64,000 nt of DNA from JADJSS01 sp046329815 (GCA_046329815.1 JAXLTY010000003.1:124001-188000); one strand, 5' to 3'; shown: positions 42,858-52,594, counted from the stretch's first letter. Numbers and translations are program-made. The notes: a model not told the origin generated them from the sequence alone.

Positions 42858-45800
42858 ATGTGCGATTTCGCTCCACTTCATTGTCATACGCAGTACTCAC
42901 TTTTAGATGGTGCTGCAGATATCGACAATATGGTCAAAAAAGCGAAAGCTGATGGAATGCCTGCGGTTGCGATTACTGACCATGGAAACATGTTCGGTGC
43001 TTTTAAGTTTTTTGCCGCTTGCAAAAAACATGGTGTGAAACCAATATTAGGTTGCGAAGTTTATGTGGTAGAAGATCGTTTCAATAAAAAGTTTACACGC
43101 GAAAATAAAGACAAACGTTTTCATCAATTATTGCTAGCAAAAAATGAAGTTGGCTATAAAAACCTGATGCATATAGTATCATGTGGTTACATTGATGGTA
43201 TCTATATGGATTTTCCGCGTGTAGATTTTGAGTTAATCAAGGAATATCATGAAGGAATCATTGCCTCTACTTGCTGCGTAGGTGCAGAAGTGCCACAAAC
43301 AATGATTTATAAAGGTATTGAAGAAGCAGAGAAAGCATTTTTAAAATGGTATAATGTTTTTGGTGAAGATTATTATATCGAATTGCAACGCCATGAAATA
43401 GATGATTTGGATGGAACCGGTTGGAGCCAGGAACGTATCAATCAGGAATTAATCAAACTATCGGAAAAACATAAGGTCAAACTGATTGCTACCAATGATT
43501 CGCATTATGTTGACCAAAAAGATTACGAAGCGCACGATATTTTATTATGCCTGCAAACCGGAAAAGATTTCACAGATCCGGATCGCTTTAAATTTCCAAA
43601 CGATAAATTTTATTTCAAAACACAATTTGAAATGAAAGAATTGTTTAAAGATGTTCCGCAAGCTATTGAAAACACGCTGGAAATTGCAGAGAAAGTGCAA
43701 TCATTAAACTTAGAAAGAAACATCTTATTACCAGCATTTAAATTACCGATTGGATTTACTAATCAGGATGAATACTTAAAGTTTTTAACTTTTGAAGGTG
43801 CTCGCAAACGTTGGGGCGAGATCTTGCCTTTAGATATTATTGAGCGTTTAGATTTTGAGTTAAAAACCATTCAGCACATGGGTTTTCCCGGTTACTTTTT
43901 AATCGTGCAGGATTTTATTAACGAAGGTAAAAAACTGGGTGTTTCTATCGGTCCGGGTCGTGGTTCTGCTGCCGGTTCTGCTGTGGCTTATGCAATAGGA
44001 ATTACTAATGTAGATCCAATAAAATACAATTTACTATTCGAGCGTTTCTTAAATCCGGATCGTATTTCGATGCCGGATATTGATATCGACTTCGATGATG
44101 AAGGCAGACAAAAAGTAATTGATTATGTAATCAACAAATACGGAAAAAACCAGGTAGCACAAATCATTACATATGGTACTATGGCTGCAAAATCATCTAT
44201 AAAAGATGTTGGTCGTGTCCTGAAAGTTCCATTGGCTGAAACCGATAAACTATCAAAGCTGGTTTCTGACAAACCCAAAACAACTTTGGCTGATACTTTT
44301 AAAGAATCGGAAGATTTTCGTAAGATCAGAACAGATGATAACAATCCTTTACAACGCACTTTGAAATTAGCAGAAAACCTGGAAGGTTCTATCCGGAATC
44401 GTGGTATTCATGCTTCTGCCATTATAATCGCACCGGACGACATCGTTAATTATATTCCAGTATGTACAGCAAAAGATGCGGATTTATTGGTCACTCAATT
44501 CGATGGAAGCATCATCGAGTCGGCCGGCATGTTGAAAATGGATTTTTTAGGTTTAAAAACATTAACCATTTTACGCGATGCTTTAAAACTGATTGAAAAA
44601 AATCATGGAATCAAAATTGATCTGGACACTATTCCATTAGATGATCCAAAAACATTTGAGTTATATCAACGCGGCGACACCATCGGCACGTTCCAGTTTG
44701 AAAGTGCCGGTATGCAAAAATATTTGCGCGATCTGAAACCAGACAAGTTTGATGACTTGATTGCGATGAATGCACTATATCGACCTGGACCAATGGATTA
44801 TATTCCCAATTTTGCAGCACGTAAAAATGGTAAAGAGCAGGTTACCTACGACTTGCCTGAAATGAAAGAATATCTGGAAGAAACCTATGGTATTACAGTT
44901 TACCAGGAACAGGTGATGTTGCTTTCGCAAAAGCTTGCAGGTTTTACAAAAGGTAAAGCTGATGAGTTGCGTAAAGCAATGGGAAAGAAAGACCGAGCAA
45001 AGCTGGATTCTTTGAAACCGATGTTTTTGGAAGGTTGTGCAAAAAATAATATTGATACCAAAATTTGCGAAAAGATCTGGATTGACTGGGAAAAATTTGC
45101 ATCGTACGCGTTCAATAAATCACATTCTACTTGTTATGCGTTTGTTGCCTTTCAAACAGCATATTTAAAAGCGCATTATCCGGCAGAATATATGGCTTCC
45201 GTGCTTTCACATAATATGAATGACATCAAACAAATCAATTTCTTTTTAAGTGAATGCAGAAGAATGCAAGTACCTACGCTTGGACCTGATATTAACGAAA
45301 GCGATGTAAAATTTTCTGTAAATAAAGCTGGTGAAATACGCTTTGCGTTATCAGCAATCAAAGGTTGTGGCGAAGCCGCTGTTTCCGATATTATTATGGA
45401 AAGAGAAATGAATGGTTTTTACAAAAATATTTTTGATCTAACAAAACGCATCAGCCAACGTGCAGTGAACAAAAAGAATATTGAAGCATTAGCGCAAGCC
45501 GGTGCGTTTGATAGTTTTCCGAATGTGCATCGTGCTCAATATTTTCATCAATATAAAGACGGAACAAGTTTTATCGAACTGGCGATTCGTTTTGGTAACA
45601 ACGTAAAAGAACAGCAATCTTCTACAGCTTTTTCTTTATTTGGCGATACGGCAGATGCAGAAATTCCGGAACCGGAAATTCCACATGCCAATCCTTGGAT
45701 TCCGTTTGAAAAATTGCAAAAAGAAAAAGAAGTAACCGGTATTTATATTTCAGGTCATCCGTTAGATGATTTTGAAGTGGAAATAAAAAATTTCTGCAAC

Positions 45801-46343
45801 GCTTCGTTTGAAGATATTGAAAACTACCGCGATAAAAATGTGACGATCGCTTGTATGGTAGCTTCTGTAAACAAACGCATGGACAAAAAAGGCAGACCTT
45901 GGGCAAGTGTTATTTTTGAAGATTTGGATGCAACTCTGGACATTGCTTTTTTCAGTGAAAACTATAATAAATACTTAGCATTTCTCGAAGTCGGAAACCG
46001 TTTGCTGTTAAAAGGTTTTTATAAAAAAAGTTTTCGCGATGAAGAAAAATATGAGCTCAATGTAACACAAATGGAGTTCATGCAGGATGTGATGGAAAAA
46101 TATGGAAAAGGCATGCGTGTGATGATGAATTACAACCATCTGGATGAAAAGAAGATAGATAGAATTTATAAAATAGTTTCCAAACATCCGGGCAAAAAGC
46201 CATTTACTGTTTACTTGTATGATAACAATGAAAGCTCACCGCCACTTACTTTTCATTCTACCAAAACCGGTATTAAAGTCAGCAATGATTTATTCGAACA
46301 GCTCAGTGAAATTCCGGATATTGCTGTCAAATTAATTGTGTAA
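42858..46343 (+). CDS. dnaE: DNA polymerase III alpha subunit
   Basis: The replicative polymerase, 1161 residues, close to E. coli DnaE length. The PHP domain opens with LHCHTQYSLLDGA (about residues 7-19) and AITDHGNMFGAFKF. The palm shows SIGPGRGSAAGSAVAYA and MPDIDIDFDDEGRQKVI (about 405-421) with catalytic aspartates. The finger and beta-binding regions follow (YRPGPMDYIPNF, YQEQVMLLSQKLAGFTKGKADELRKAMGKK, FNKSHSTCYAFVAFQTAYLKAHYP), and an OB fold lies near the C-terminus (VTIACMVASVNKRMDKKGRPWASVIFED). No intein or frameshift is seen. Confidence 0.97.
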   Translation: MCDFAPLHCHTQYSLLDGAADIDNMVKKAKADGMPAVAITDHGNMFGAFKFFAACKKHGVKPILGCEVYVVEDRFNKKFTRENKDKRFHQLLLAKNEVGYKNLMHIVSCGYIDGIYMDFPRVDFELIKEYHEGIIASTCCVGAEVPQTMIYKGIEEAEKAFLKWYNVFGEDYYIELQRHEIDDLDGTGWSQERINQELIKLSEKHKVKLIATNDSHYVDQKDYEAHDILLCLQTGKDFTDPDRFKFPNDKFYFKTQFEMKELFKDVPQAIENTLEIAEKVQSLNLERNILLPAFKLPIGFTNQDEYLKFLTFEGARKRWGEILPLDIIERLDFELKTIQHMGFPGYFLIVQDFINEGKKLGVSIGPGRGSAAGSAVAYAIGITNVDPIKYNLLFERFLNPDRISMPDIDIDFDDEGRQKVIDYVINKYGKNQVAQIITYGTMAAKSSIKDVGRVLKVPLAETDKLSKLVSDKPKTTLADTFKESEDFRKIRTDDNNPLQRTLKLAENLEGSIRNRGIHASAIIIAPDDIVNYIPVCTAKDADLLVTQFDGSIIESAGMLKMDFLGLKTLTILRDALKLIEKNHGIKIDLDTIPLDDPKTFELYQRGDTIGTFQFESAGMQKYLRDLKPDKFDDLIAMNALYRPGPMDYIPNFAARKNGKEQVTYDLPEMKEYLEETYGITVYQEQVMLLSQKLAGFTKGKADELRKAMGKKDRAKLDSLKPMFLEGCAKNNIDTKICEKIWIDWEKFASYAFNKSHSTCYAFVAFQTAYLKAHYPAEYMASVLSHNMNDIKQINFFLSECRRMQVPTLGPDINESDVKFSVNKAGEIRFALSAIKGCGEAAVSDIIMEREMNGFYKNIFDLTKRISQRAVNKKNIEALAQAGAFDSFPNVHRAQYFHQYKDGTSFIELAIRFGNNVKEQQSSTAFSLFGDTADAEIPEPEIPHANPWIPFEKLQKEKEVTGIYISGHPLDDFEVEIKNFCNASFEDIENYRDKNVTIACMVASVNKRMDKKGRPWASVIFEDLDATLDIAFFSENYNKYLAFLEVGNRLLLKGFYKKSFRDEEKYELNVTQMEFMQDVMEKYGKGMRVMMNYNHLDEKKIDRIYKIVSKHPGKKPFTVYLYDNNESSPPLTFHSTKTGIKVSNDLFEQLSEIPDIAVKLIV

Positions 46344-46379
46344 TTTATTATTCAATAATACTAAACTAAAAATAAAACC

Positions 46380-46754
46380 ATGCCAATTCCAACACAATAT
46401 CAAACTGCAGTTCCATATTTAATTATAAAAGACTGTAAAAGTTTTATCGCTTTCATGCAAAATTTATTCGGCGTTGAAATAACGGAACAACATTTTCGTG
46501 ATGAAGAAAAAAGTGTAGTAATGCACGCTGAATTAAAAACAGGTAATGCAACTATTATGTGCGCCGAAGCAACTGATGAATGGCAATCACAACCGGCAGG
46601 CATTTTTATTTATGTCGAAAATGCAGATGTTTCTTATGCTAAAGCATTAGAATTAGGCTGCACGACAATCATGGGTTTGTCTGATCAGGTATATGGAAGA
46701 ACCTGTGGTGTAAAAGATGTTTATGGCAATACCTGGTGGATCACTTCTGTTTGA
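46380..46754 (+). CDS. VOC-fold (glyoxalase-like) protein
   Basis: A 124-residue single VOC domain of the PhnB-like type: YQTAVPYLIIKDCKSFIAFMQNLFGVEI at the start, VVMHAELKTGNATIMCAEA in the middle and GVKDVYGNTWWIT at the end, where DVYGNTWW is characteristic. Substrate unknown. It lies 36 bp after dnaE on the same strand. Confidence 0.83.
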   Translation: MPIPTQYQTAVPYLIIKDCKSFIAFMQNLFGVEITEQHFRDEEKSVVMHAELKTGNATIMCAEATDEWQSQPAGIFIYVENADVSYAKALELGCTTIMGLSDQVYGRTCGVKDVYGNTWWITSV

Positions 46755-46774
46755 GTATTTAGTATCAAGTAAGC

Positions 46775-46827
46775 GTAGGCAGTCAACTAATAATTTCATA
46801 CTGCCTACTTTAATTCTGCCTACTTTA
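46775..46827. repeat. Inverted and direct short repeats
   Basis: GTAGGCAGT (46775-46783) is the inverse complement of ACTGCCTAC (46800-46808). CTGCCTACTTTA occurs twice (46801-46812 and 46816-46827). Just upstream, AGTATTT, AGTATCA, AGTAAGC keep a 7-bp register. Confidence 0.6.
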
Positions 46828-46876
46828 CAAATTTGGCACAGTGATTGTATTACGATTTTCAATAAAATGATTTCGT

Positions 46877-47716
46877 ATGAAAAAATTATCTACACTACTT
46901 TTATTTTCAACTCTTTTAGCAAACTCAATCTTTGCCTCTTCCGAGTTTTTTATGAAAATAAACACCAATGGAAACTACACTGTTTCATTAGGCAATCAGA
47001 CACTTTCAACCACTTCTAACATTTTTCGTTTCTTTGATTTGACGAATGGAAATTATCAATTAAGAGTAATAGAAAATGGATACAATGGAAGAATCGTTTA
47101 TGACAAACCGGTTTTTATTAATGATGGATTTCGGTTTGTTGCAGAACTGGATGCATTCAACGGTTTAAATATTATTCAGAAATTACCATTCAAACAACAA
47201 ACCTGGTATTTAGATAATGTACAAACGAATACACCAAACAACCAGCCGACATGCAATACACCAACACAAAATTGCCCTAGACCATACGGACCAAAACCGC
47301 CAAAACATAATTGTTATGGCTGGAACAATAATCCAAATTACAATGGTAACAATGGCTATAACTATAATAACAATAATGGCTGGAACAACAATACCAACAA
47401 TAATGGCAATTATAATTACAGCTACTATAATGCAATGTCTGACGCGGATTTACAAGTCTTAATACAAACCATGAAAAATGCAACGTTTGAAGAAAAAATG
47501 TTAGAAGTGGCAAAAACTGCGTTAAAAGATCGTCAGCTAAAAACTACACAAGTGCATCAATTGTTGGAGCAAATTACTTTTGAAGCTAATAAACTGGAAC
47601 TCGCGAAATATTGTTATGATAAAACCATTGATAAAAATAACTACTACACGTTGTACAGTGATTTTGCATTCAGTAATTACAGTTCTCAATTAGATAAGTA
47701 TATCAATTCCAAATAG
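46877..47716 (+). CDS. DUF4476 exported protein with Asn-rich linker
   Basis: A 279-residue protein with a signal peptide (KKLSTLLLFSTLLANSIFA). Residues about 20-110 form a beta-rich domain (FMKINTNGNYTVSLGNQTLS, LTNGNYQLRVIENGYNGR). Then come a Pro/Cys stretch and a roughly 40-residue Asn/Gly/Tyr-rich linker coded by near-repetitive AAT triplets. The C-terminal 90 residues (SDADLQVLIQTMKNATFEEKMLEVAKTAL to SQLDKYI) are the DUF4476 helical domain. A strong terminator follows. Confidence 0.83.
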   Translation: MKKLSTLLLFSTLLANSIFASSEFFMKINTNGNYTVSLGNQTLSTTSNIFRFFDLTNGNYQLRVIENGYNGRIVYDKPVFINDGFRFVAELDAFNGLNIIQKLPFKQQTWYLDNVQTNTPNNQPTCNTPTQNCPRPYGPKPPKHNCYGWNNNPNYNGNNGYNYNNNNGWNNNTNNNGNYNYSYYNAMSDADLQVLIQTMKNATFEEKMLEVAKTALKDRQLKTTQVHQLLEQITFEANKLELAKYCYDKTIDKNNYYTLYSDFAFSNYSSQLDKYINSK

Positions 47717-47733
47717 TTTTTACATGTTTTAGG

Positions 47734-47766
47734 AAAGAGTGGCATCGGTCGATGCCACTCTTTTTA
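47734..47766 (+). terminator. Strong intrinsic terminator
   Basis: AAAGAGTGGCATC (47734-47746) pairs perfectly with GATGCCACTCTTT (47751-47763), loop GGTC, followed by T residues. Confidence 0.9.
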
Positions 47767-47791
47767 TTTTATTTTACATAACAAATTTTTC

Positions 47792-47822
47792 TTGGCAATT
47801 AAACCAATTACAAGTATGTTTG
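47792..47822 (+). promoter_or_regulatory. Promoter of the T9SS serine hydrolase
   Basis: TTG at 47792-47794, a 20-bp spacer and TATGTTTG at 47815-47822, 19 bp before the ATG. Both consensus elements are present at the expected spacing. Confidence 0.62.
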
Positions 47823-47841
47823 TCTAAGTAAAAAGCGCGCT

Positions 47842-49158
47842 ATGAGAAAAATACTATTCATTTTTACATTTATACTATTATCTAATTTTTTAAAAGCACA
47901 GCTTTATTTTCCACCAAAAACAGGAACTACCTGGGACACGATGTCGCCGAATCGTTTAGGTTGGTGCCAAAAAAACATAGATTCATTAACGAATTTCTTA
48001 CAACGCACCAATACAAAAGGTTTTATTATTTTAAAAGATGGTAAAATAGTGGTAGAAAAATATTTCGGTACATTCGTACGAGACTCTATACATTATTGGG
48101 CTTCTGCAGGAAAAAGTTTAACGGCAACGATGGTCGGTATTGCGCAACAAAAAGGATTGCTTAATATTAATGATTCCGTTTCAAAATATTTAGGTGTTGG
48201 CTGGTCGTCTGAAACACCACAAAAAGAAAAACTGATTACAATCAAAAATCTATTAACAATGACCAGTGGAATGGATGACAGTCCACCTTCGCCTTGTACT
48301 AATGAAGATTACAGCACCGCATGTCTGCAATATAAAGTAGATGCCGGTACACGTTGGGCATACCATACTGGTGCTTATAAAAAACTGGAAGAAGTAGTTG
48401 CTGCAGCCAGCGGAAAAACATATAACGCTGCAACGAATGAATGGATCGAAGCATATACAGGAATGAGTGGCGCATGGATTCCGAGTGGTGTGTATTTCAG
48501 CACTACGCGCGATATGGCTCGTTTTGGCTTGCTGACTTTAAATAAAGGTATCTGGCAAAGTGATACTGTTTTACGCGATACTGCTTACTATCGCGCCATG
48601 ACGAATACATCGCAAAATTTTAATTTAGCATACGGTTATTTATGGTGGTTGAATGGCAAAGCATCCGCGATGGTACCAGGTTTACAAACGGTATTTCCTT
48701 TTAAACTTATTCCGAACGCACCAAATGATCTGTTTTGTGCATTAGGAAAATACGACCAAAAAATTTATGTAATTCCTAGCACGAAAATGGTGATCGTTCG
48801 CACCGGCGAATCCGGTGACAATGCCTTAGCGGTTTCTGCTTATGATACATTAATTTGGAAATACATCAACCAGTTAAATAGCGGTTGCACCGTGACGAGC
48901 GTTAAAGAAAATAAAATAGAAAATCAGGTTTCTATTTTTCCTAATCCAACTAAGAATACTTTTTTCATAAAATCAGATTTCAACGAAAATTATTCCGTAA
49001 ACGTTTATAATATGCAAGGACAAATATTACAGGAACAAAAAAATATCAGTGACAATTTTGAGTTTGATGTTTCCGGTTATGACAAAGGCGTTTATTTTGT
49101 GCGTATATTCAATGGAAATGGATTCTCAGAAATTAAGAAACTGATGATAACAAGATAA
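47842..49158 (+). CDS. Secreted beta-lactamase-family serine hydrolase with T9SS sorting domain
   Basis: A 438-residue protein with a signal peptide (KILFIFTFILLSNFLKAQ). The class C beta-lactamase-like fold is shown by HYWASAGKSLTATMVG, with the SxxK motif at S88-K91, INDSVSKYLG, ITIKNLLTMTSGMDD and RWAYHTGAYKKLEEV. The last 75 residues (VSIFPNPTKNTFFIKS, YNMQGQIL, YDKGVYFVRIF, EIKKLMITR) are a type A T9SS C-terminal sorting domain, so it is exported across the outer membrane. The substrate may be an ester or peptide; antibiotic hydrolysis is not implied. It has a good promoter of its own. Confidence 0.9.
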   Translation: MRKILFIFTFILLSNFLKAQLYFPPKTGTTWDTMSPNRLGWCQKNIDSLTNFLQRTNTKGFIILKDGKIVVEKYFGTFVRDSIHYWASAGKSLTATMVGIAQQKGLLNINDSVSKYLGVGWSSETPQKEKLITIKNLLTMTSGMDDSPPSPCTNEDYSTACLQYKVDAGTRWAYHTGAYKKLEEVVAAASGKTYNAATNEWIEAYTGMSGAWIPSGVYFSTTRDMARFGLLTLNKGIWQSDTVLRDTAYYRAMTNTSQNFNLAYGYLWWLNGKASAMVPGLQTVFPFKLIPNAPNDLFCALGKYDQKIYVIPSTKMVIVRTGESGDNALAVSAYDTLIWKYINQLNSGCTVTSVKENKIENQVSIFPNPTKNTFFIKSDFNENYSVNVYNMQGQILQEQKNISDNFEFDVSGYDKGVYFVRIFNGNGFSEIKKLMITR

Positions 49159-49189
49159 TTTTTGTATCTTATCATCATAAAATATACAC

Positions 49190-49816
49190 ATGAACATAGA
49201 ACAAATCTTTGCTAATAATAAAAAATGGATTGAGGAAAAACTTGCAATTGATAAAGATTATTTTGTAAATCTGTCTAAAGGACAATCGCCTGAGTTCTTA
49301 TATATCGGATGCTCTGACAGCCGCGTAACTGCTGAAGAATTAATGGGTGTTCAGCCAGGTGAAGTTTTCGTTCACAGAAACATTGCCAACCTGGTAAATA
49401 ACGTCGATTTGAATGTAATGTCTGTATTGAATTTTGCAGTACGACACTTAAAAGTAAAACACATTGTTGTTTGTGGACATTACAATTGTGGTGGTGTTAA
49501 AGCTGCTATGCAACCGGCTGACATGGGTATTTTAAATCCTTGGCTACGCAATATTCGCGATGTATATCGTTTACATAAAACAGAATTAAACGCCATACAA
49601 GACGAAGAAAAGCGTTATGAACGTTTAGTGGAATTGAATGTCCAGGAACAATGTGTTAATCTGATTAAAACGGCTGCCGTACAACAAGCATATAAAGAAA
49701 GAGGTCTGATAGTGCATGGTTGGGTTTTTGATATTCATACCGGAAAATTAATAGACCTGAAAATTAATTTTGATTCTATTTTGGAAAACATCATGGAAAT
49801 TTACAAATTAGAATAG
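49190..49816 (+). CDS. can: Beta-class carbonic anhydrase
   Basis: Zinc enzyme interconverting CO2 and bicarbonate, 208 residues. Zinc ligands C41 (in GCSDSRV), H97 and C100 (in CGHYNCGG) and the D43-R45 dyad are in place. The C-terminus VHGWVFDIHTGKLIDL is typical. It lies 31 bp after the serine hydrolase and ends one base before the convergent rnc stop. Confidence 0.95.
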   Translation: MNIEQIFANNKKWIEEKLAIDKDYFVNLSKGQSPEFLYIGCSDSRVTAEELMGVQPGEVFVHRNIANLVNNVDLNVMSVLNFAVRHLKVKHIVVCGHYNCGGVKAAMQPADMGILNPWLRNIRDVYRLHKTELNAIQDEEKRYERLVELNVQEQCVNLIKTAAVQQAYKERGLIVHGWVFDIHTGKLIDLKINFDSILENIMEIYKLE

Positions 49817-49817
49817 A

Positions 49818-50537
49818 TCATTCTAATTTTAACAACTGTACTGCTTTTATACAAACATCTTGTTCTGCTTCTTTTTTATTTTTTCCGGAACCGGTTGCAA
49901 TATCTTCGCCATCAATCTTTAATACAACTGTAAAAACTCCGTTGGCGTCAGGTGTTGAGTTATGTGAAAATAAAATTGTTTTCTTACGTGCCTGAATCCA
50001 TTCCAGCATAAAACTTTTATAATCAGAGATAGTATTGTGAAATGTTTCCGGATGAAAATCTTTCATCAATAAATTGCTTACTAAAACTTCACTTTCGTGC
50101 ATGCCATAATCTAAAAAGAACGCACCGATAAATGCCTCGAACGCATTGCCGATAATATCAGGTGATTCGAGCATTTGCTTATCAGAAAGTTTATGTCGCA
50201 CATATTTTGGTATGCCTATTTCCGTTCCGATCTTATTTAAATTCTTACGATTTACGATAGATGCACGCGCTTTGGTCAGCACGCCTTCATCTTTACCTTC
50301 GAGTCGCTGAAACAATACTTCTGCAACCACAAAACTAATAACAGCATCACCTAAAAATTCGAGTCGTTCATTTTTTTCTGTCGCTTTTTTGGTATATGAA
50401 GAATGTGTAAGTGCCTTGATGTAATTTTCTTCTGAGTGCTTTGGATAGTAGCCGATGTGATTATAAATTTCGACGAATCCATAAATGGCTGAAGGTTGCT
50501 TATTTCGTTTGAATAAATTCTGTAGAAAAGACCACAT
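49818..50537 (-). CDS. rnc: Ribonuclease III
   Basis: Double-strand RNA endonuclease, 239 residues from MWSFLQNLFKRNKQ. The RNase III signature NERLEFLGDAVISFVVAEVLF is at about residues 60-80, the second acidic cluster is DIIGNAFEAFIGAFFLDYG, and the C-terminal dsRNA-binding domain ends GSGKNKKEAEQDVCIKAVQLL. An upstream in-frame ATG at 50594 would add a hydrophobic stretch unlike the family. It follows fabF (143 bp gap), as in the usual acpP-fabF-rnc order. Confidence 0.94.
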   Translation of the reverse strand: MWSFLQNLFKRNKQPSAIYGFVEIYNHIGYYPKHSEENYIKALTHSSYTKKATEKNERLEFLGDAVISFVVAEVLFQRLEGKDEGVLTKARASIVNRKNLNKIGTEIGIPKYVRHKLSDKQMLESPDIIGNAFEAFIGAFFLDYGMHESEVLVSNLLMKDFHPETFHNTISDYKSFMLEWIQARKKTILFSHNSTPDANGVFTVVLKIDGEDIATGSGKNKKEAEQDVCIKAVQLLKLE

Positions 50538-50680
50538 GCTCAAAAGTAGCAGTTTTAATTTCAATAAAAAAAAGAAATGAGCATGAATATCCAAAAATTT
50601 AAAGTAATACTTGCGGATTCTATGTGCACTTTAAAATCAGCAAAAGAAACACATCAAAAAAAAAGGAATAAAGTTTGACT

Positions 50681-51940
50681 TTAATCAACATACTTTTTAA
50701 AAATAATCGAAACATTGTGTCCACCGAATCCAAAATTATTGGACAAAGCAGCATTGACTTTTCTTTCTTGTTTTTGATGAAACGTGAAATTTATTTTATT
50801 GTCGAATTGATCATCATCTGTAAAATGATTGATAGTTGGCGGCACTATATTTTGTTGTATCGACAAAACTGCAACAATGGCTTCCAAAATACCGGCAGCT
50901 CCAAGTAAATGACCGGTCATTGATTTTGTAGAACTGATATTTAGCTGATAAACATGCTCATCAAATACTTTTTGAATTGCCTGCACTTCAACAATATCAC
51001 CTAGTGGCGTTGATGTTCCATGTACATTAATATAATCAATTTCCGACGGCTGTAAACAAGCATCTTCCAATGCTTCCTGCATCACATCGATGATACTTTC
51101 ACCGCTTGGATTTGGCGCTGTGATATGATATGCATCTGCATTCATTGCGCCGCCGGCAAATTCAGCATATATCTTTGCACCACGTTTTTGCGCATGTTCC
51201 AGACTTTCTATCATCATACAACCGGCACCTTCGCCCATAACAAAACCATCTCTGTTCTTATCAAATGGTCTTGATGCTGTTTGTGGCTCATCATTGCGCT
51301 CAGATAATGCTTTCATCGCACCAAACGCACCAATACCTAACTCAGTAATAGCTGCTTCTGCGCCACCAACTACTACTGCATCAGCTTTTCCTAAACGAAT
51401 ATAATTTAATGCATCAATCAATGCATTCGATGATGAAGAACAGGCAGCGACTACAGAAAAATTCATTCCTTTAAAACCATATTTAATGGAAATATTTCCG
51501 GACATCAAATTAATCAGTACACGTGGAATAAAGAACGGACTCAGGTATCTTGGATTTTTATCATTTTTAATATAATCTGAAAATTCTTCTTCAAACGTAT
51601 TTAAACCGCCGTAACCGGAAGTTACCAAAACGCCCACTTTCTTTTTATTCAAATCAGCATAATCCAGCAAACCGGAATCTTTGATAGCTTCATCAGCAGC
51701 AATATGTGCATACTGCGAAAACAGATCAAGTTTTTTTAATTCCTTTTTGTCAAAATAATCTAATGGATTATAATTCTTTAGCTCGCAAGCAAATTGTGTA
51801 CGGAAATGTGTAGTATCAAAATAAGTAATATTATTGCTGCCGCTTTTACCATCAATTAGCTGTTTCCAAAAATCAGGAACAGTATTGCCAATGGGTGTGA
51901 TGGCGCCTAAACCGGTAATGACTACGCGTTTCAATGACAT
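50681..51940 (-). CDS. fabF: 3-oxoacyl-ACP synthase II
   Basis: Condensing enzyme of fatty-acid elongation, 419 residues. The catalytic cysteine is in VVAACSSSSNALIDAL, the two histidines in NVHGTSTPLGD and KSMTGHLLGAAGILEA, and NNFGFGGHN is at the C-terminus. In many Bacteroidota it directly follows acpP; here acpP is 2.4 kb upstream, separated by a regulator and two envelope genes. Confidence 0.95.
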   Translation of the reverse strand: MSLKRVVITGLGAITPIGNTVPDFWKQLIDGKSGSNNITYFDTTHFRTQFACELKNYNPLDYFDKKELKKLDLFSQYAHIAADEAIKDSGLLDYADLNKKKVGVLVTSGYGGLNTFEEEFSDYIKNDKNPRYLSPFFIPRVLINLMSGNISIKYGFKGMNFSVVAACSSSSNALIDALNYIRLGKADAVVVGGAEAAITELGIGAFGAMKALSERNDEPQTASRPFDKNRDGFVMGEGAGCMMIESLEHAQKRGAKIYAEFAGGAMNADAYHITAPNPSGESIIDVMQEALEDACLQPSEIDYINVHGTSTPLGDIVEVQAIQKVFDEHVYQLNISSTKSMTGHLLGAAGILEAIVAVLSIQQNIVPPTINHFTDDDQFDNKINFTFHQKQERKVNAALSNNFGFGGHNVSIIFKKYVD

Positions 51941-51993
51941 AAATCAGCTTGACTGAAAAAAGATTATCACAATTTAGGAAAATATTATCAAAG

Positions 51994-52344
51994 TTATTTT
52001 TTAGAAATTATTGCTAAATAGCTGCTAATTTCTTTCAATGATTTTGCTATTTCCTTTTGTGTAGATTCTTCATAATAATTTTCAGCATGTATGTATCCTT
52101 TTGCATGATCATTATTGTTCGTAATATTTAAAACCATAGATTCCTGTTTTACCAGATCAAAATATTCATCATCGTTTAGTTTTAGTGCTTGTGCAATTTT
52201 TTGTAATCTCTCAAATGTGATTTTTGTGTGATTAGATTCAATAAAACTATATTGTTTTTGTGAGATATCTAATAAATCAGCCATCTGATCTTGTGATAGT
52301 TTTCTGTTTTCCCTAAGATTTTTGATTTTATGTCCAATTAACAT
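51994..52344 (-). CDS. XRE-family HTH regulator
   Basis: A 116-residue protein. Residues about 5-60 form a Cro/CI-type helix-turn-helix: GHKIKNLRENRKLSQDQMADLLDISQKQYSFIESNHTKITFERLQKIAQAL. The C-terminal half is helical and could serve in dimerisation. It lies between fabF and the divergent lipoprotein gene at 52595 and may control that gene. Confidence 0.85.
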   Translation of the reverse strand: MLIGHKIKNLRENRKLSQDQMADLLDISQKQYSFIESNHTKITFERLQKIAQALKLNDDEYFDLVKQESMVLNITNNNDHAKGYIHAENYYEESTQKEIAKSLKEISSYLAIISKK

Positions 52345-52361
52345 GCAATTTAATTTTATTT

Positions 52362-52369
52362 CAAATATA
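52362..52369 (-). promoter_or_regulatory. -7 element of the XRE gene
   Basis: The minus strand reads TATATTTG, 18 bp before the XRE start. Confidence 0.42.
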
Positions 52370-52521
52370 CCATTTTGGAATGAATATTATACCTGTAAAA
52401 TTGTTGAATTTATTTTTTATAAGATAAATTTGTTATGCATAAGAATTAATTCAAAAAAAAATGTAAGGTGTTTGCAGAAAACCCTTTTTAGAATGTAATA
52501 GCAATAAAGAACTTTAAAATA

Positions 52522-52554
52522 CTCACTTAAATGTGAGGTTGTAAACTATTACAA
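52522..52554. promoter_or_regulatory. Two small palindromes upstream of the lipoprotein gene
   Basis: CTCACTTAAATGTGAG (52522-52537) and TTGTAAACTATTACAA (52539-52554) lie next to each other, 40 bp before the lipoprotein start. Arms are 5 bp each, so they may be operators, for instance for the divergent XRE protein, but could be chance. Confidence 0.35.
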
Positions 52555-52594
52555 TTCAAAGAATAGAGTAAGCATAAAATTAAATTTTAATAAG

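Noticed and set aside
42858..46343. Intein or frameshift in dnaE
   Set aside because: All family blocks are contiguous and the length is normal.
49145..49180. Imperfect hairpin after the serine hydrolase as a terminator
   Set aside because: Bulged stem and no T run; too weak to call.
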